Shown here: positions 6,462-7,164 of the stretch, in pieces
Numbering within the stretch: position 1 is the first letter of the stretch
Layout of the letters: every line of letters begins with the position of its first letter
Source of the DNA: Chlorobiota bacterium
GTDB lineage: Bacteria > Bacteroidota > Ignavibacteria > Ignavibacteriales > Ignavibacteriaceae
Reading direction: 5' to 3'
Length of the DNA: 7,164 nucleotides
Assembly (NCBI GenBank): GCA_008363265.1
Contig: RHKR01000109.1
Coordinates: 1-7,164, forward strand
The notes under the pieces: generated by a model
What the model was told of the DNA's origin: nothing
Database searches by the model: none
Seen by the model: the letters and a program-made list of their open reading frames with translations, nothing else
Position numbers and translations under genes: made by a program

Positions 6462-6515
6462 GCGACTGAAATAAAGGAAATAAAATTGAGAATTCAAACT
6501 CTTTTATTCAGTCGC
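6462..6515. terminator. Long hairpin between glnS and the exported protein gene
   Basis: GCGACTGA (6462-6469) pairs with TCAGTCGC (6508-6515). After one bulged A, ATAAA (6471-6475) pairs with TTTAT (6503-6507), followed by a G-T pair, G-C and A-T, about 16 bp in all. On the plus strand it is followed by CC and six T residues, but no plus-strand gene feeds it. On the minus strand, after glnS, the tail is TTAACAGATTTTT, a poor T run. It may be a weak glnS terminator or mRNA stability stem, or may block antisense transcription into glnS. Confidence 0.4.
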
Positions 6516-6529
6516 CCTTTTTTAATTGC

Positions 6530-7164
6530 TTACTTGTTCACTTTCGCCCAGGTATCGCGAAGTGTAACTGTCCTGTTGAACACGGGCTTTCCGGGGGCTG
6601 AGTCTTTAATGTCAGCACAGAAGTAACCAAGTCTCTCAAACTGACAGGTGAATCCCGGCTCAATGCTTTTCAGATATGGCTCAATTTTGCAGTTCGAAAG
6701 CACAGTGAGTGAATTCGGATTAAGATTGTCAAGCCAGTCTTTTCCTTCATCGGGCCTGTTCGGATCGACATGATCAAAGAGCCTGTCGTAGAGCCGCACT
6801 TCGGCATCGATCGCATGCGCCGCTGAAACCCAGTGTATAGTACCTTTTACTTTTCTTCCGTCAGGGGAGTTCCCGCCTTTGCTCGCGGGATCATACTCAC
6901 AGTAAACCTCAAGTATCTCGCCCGTGGCTTCATCTTTTTTGAAGCCTGTGCATTTAATGAAATATGCCCAGCGGAACCTCACTTCGTTCCCCGGAAACAA
7001 TCTGAAATAGCCTTTTACGGGCTCTTCCATAAAGTCATCCCGCTCGATCCAAAGTTCGCGGGAGAACTCAACCTTCCTGCTTCCCTTTTCAGGTTCTTCG
7101 GGATTGATGGTGTAATCCATCTCCTCGATCAGGTCCTCAGGGTAGTTGGTAATGATAACCTTCA
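6530..7164 (-). CDS. glnS: Glutaminyl-tRNA synthetase, C-terminal part (5' end outside window)
   Basis: The reading frame is open to the right edge (the two bases at 7163-7164 belong to a split codon), so 210 residues plus stop are visible. This is the anticodon-binding double beta-barrel end of class I glutaminyl-tRNA synthetase, which charges tRNA-Gln with glutamine in the cytoplasm. Diagnostic stretches, matching E. coli GlnRS as I remember it, are [25 protein letters not shown] followed by EVRLYDRLF, and [24 protein letters not shown] at the terminus. The frame upstream of the internal Met at 7118-7120 reads [14 protein letters not shown], as expected for the family, so that Met is not the start. 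The catalytic HIGH and KMSKS motifs would lie outside the window. The C-terminus is full length and shows no damage. Presence of GlnRS suggests direct Gln-tRNA charging in this organism. Confidence 0.97.
   Translation of the reverse strand, partial: KVIITNYPEDLIEEMDYTINPEEPEKGSRKVEFSRELWIERDDFMEEPVKGYFRLFPGNEVRFRWAYFIKCTGFKKDEATGEILEVYCEYDPASKGGNSPDGRKVKGTIHWVSAAHAIDAEVRLYDRLFDHVDPNRPDEGKDWLDNLNPNSLTVLSNCKIEPYLKSIEPGFTCQFERLGYFCADIKDSAPGKPVFNRTVTLRDTWAKVNK

Noticed and set aside
7118..7120. ATG as the start of the glutaminyl-tRNA synthetase fragment
   Set aside because: The frame stays open upstream to the window edge, and those codons read as expected for GlnRS, so this is an internal methionine.

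Overview
The window looks like a chromosomal segment from a Gram-negative bacterium of the Fibrobacteres-Chlorobi-Bacteroidetes (FCB) group. Two proteins carry the C-terminal type IX secretion (T9SS) sorting domain with the NYPNPFNP signature. That spelling, with the rest of the gene content, makes Ignavibacteria/Chlorobi-type lineages the best guess. This placement is inference: there is no rRNA or marker gene set to prove it. Strong Shine-Dalgarno sites are present at only some starts, which also fits this group.

Layout. (1) 28-246, minus: a small CopZ-like metal-binding (HMA) protein. It is divergent from (2) 328-2391, plus: an exported S9 serine peptidase resembling dipeptidyl peptidase 5. 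An 81-bp intergenic region with a 19-bp dyad separates them. (3) 2392-2942: a 551-bp gene-free stretch. It holds a possibly folded 3' tract, a clear intrinsic terminator at 2525-2558 and a long leader ending in a textbook Shine-Dalgarno site. (4) 2943-4319 and 4388-5713, plus: a tandem pair of paralogous secreted proteins. Each has a signal peptide, nine tandem repeats of almost exactly 29 residues rich in Tyr, Trp and Asn, and a T9SS sorting domain. (5) 5736-5813: a strong terminator followed by a short quasi-periodic intergenic repeat. (6) 5816-6436, minus: an exported, charged protein with a possible LPP20-like region. (7) 6530-7164, minus: the C-terminal part of glutaminyl-tRNA synthetase (glnS), which runs off the right edge.

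How the genes relate. The window joins housekeeping functions (glnS, a metal chaperone-like protein, a peptide-trimming exopeptidase) to a small secretion-cargo locus. The tandem cargo pair is the most unusual content. Its strict 29-residue period differs from the roughly 20-residue period of classical RHS/YD repeats, and both proteins keep the same repeat number and layout. This suggests whole-gene duplication of an array that was already built. Nothing here shows a complete defence system, mobile element, CRISPR array, tRNA or rRNA.
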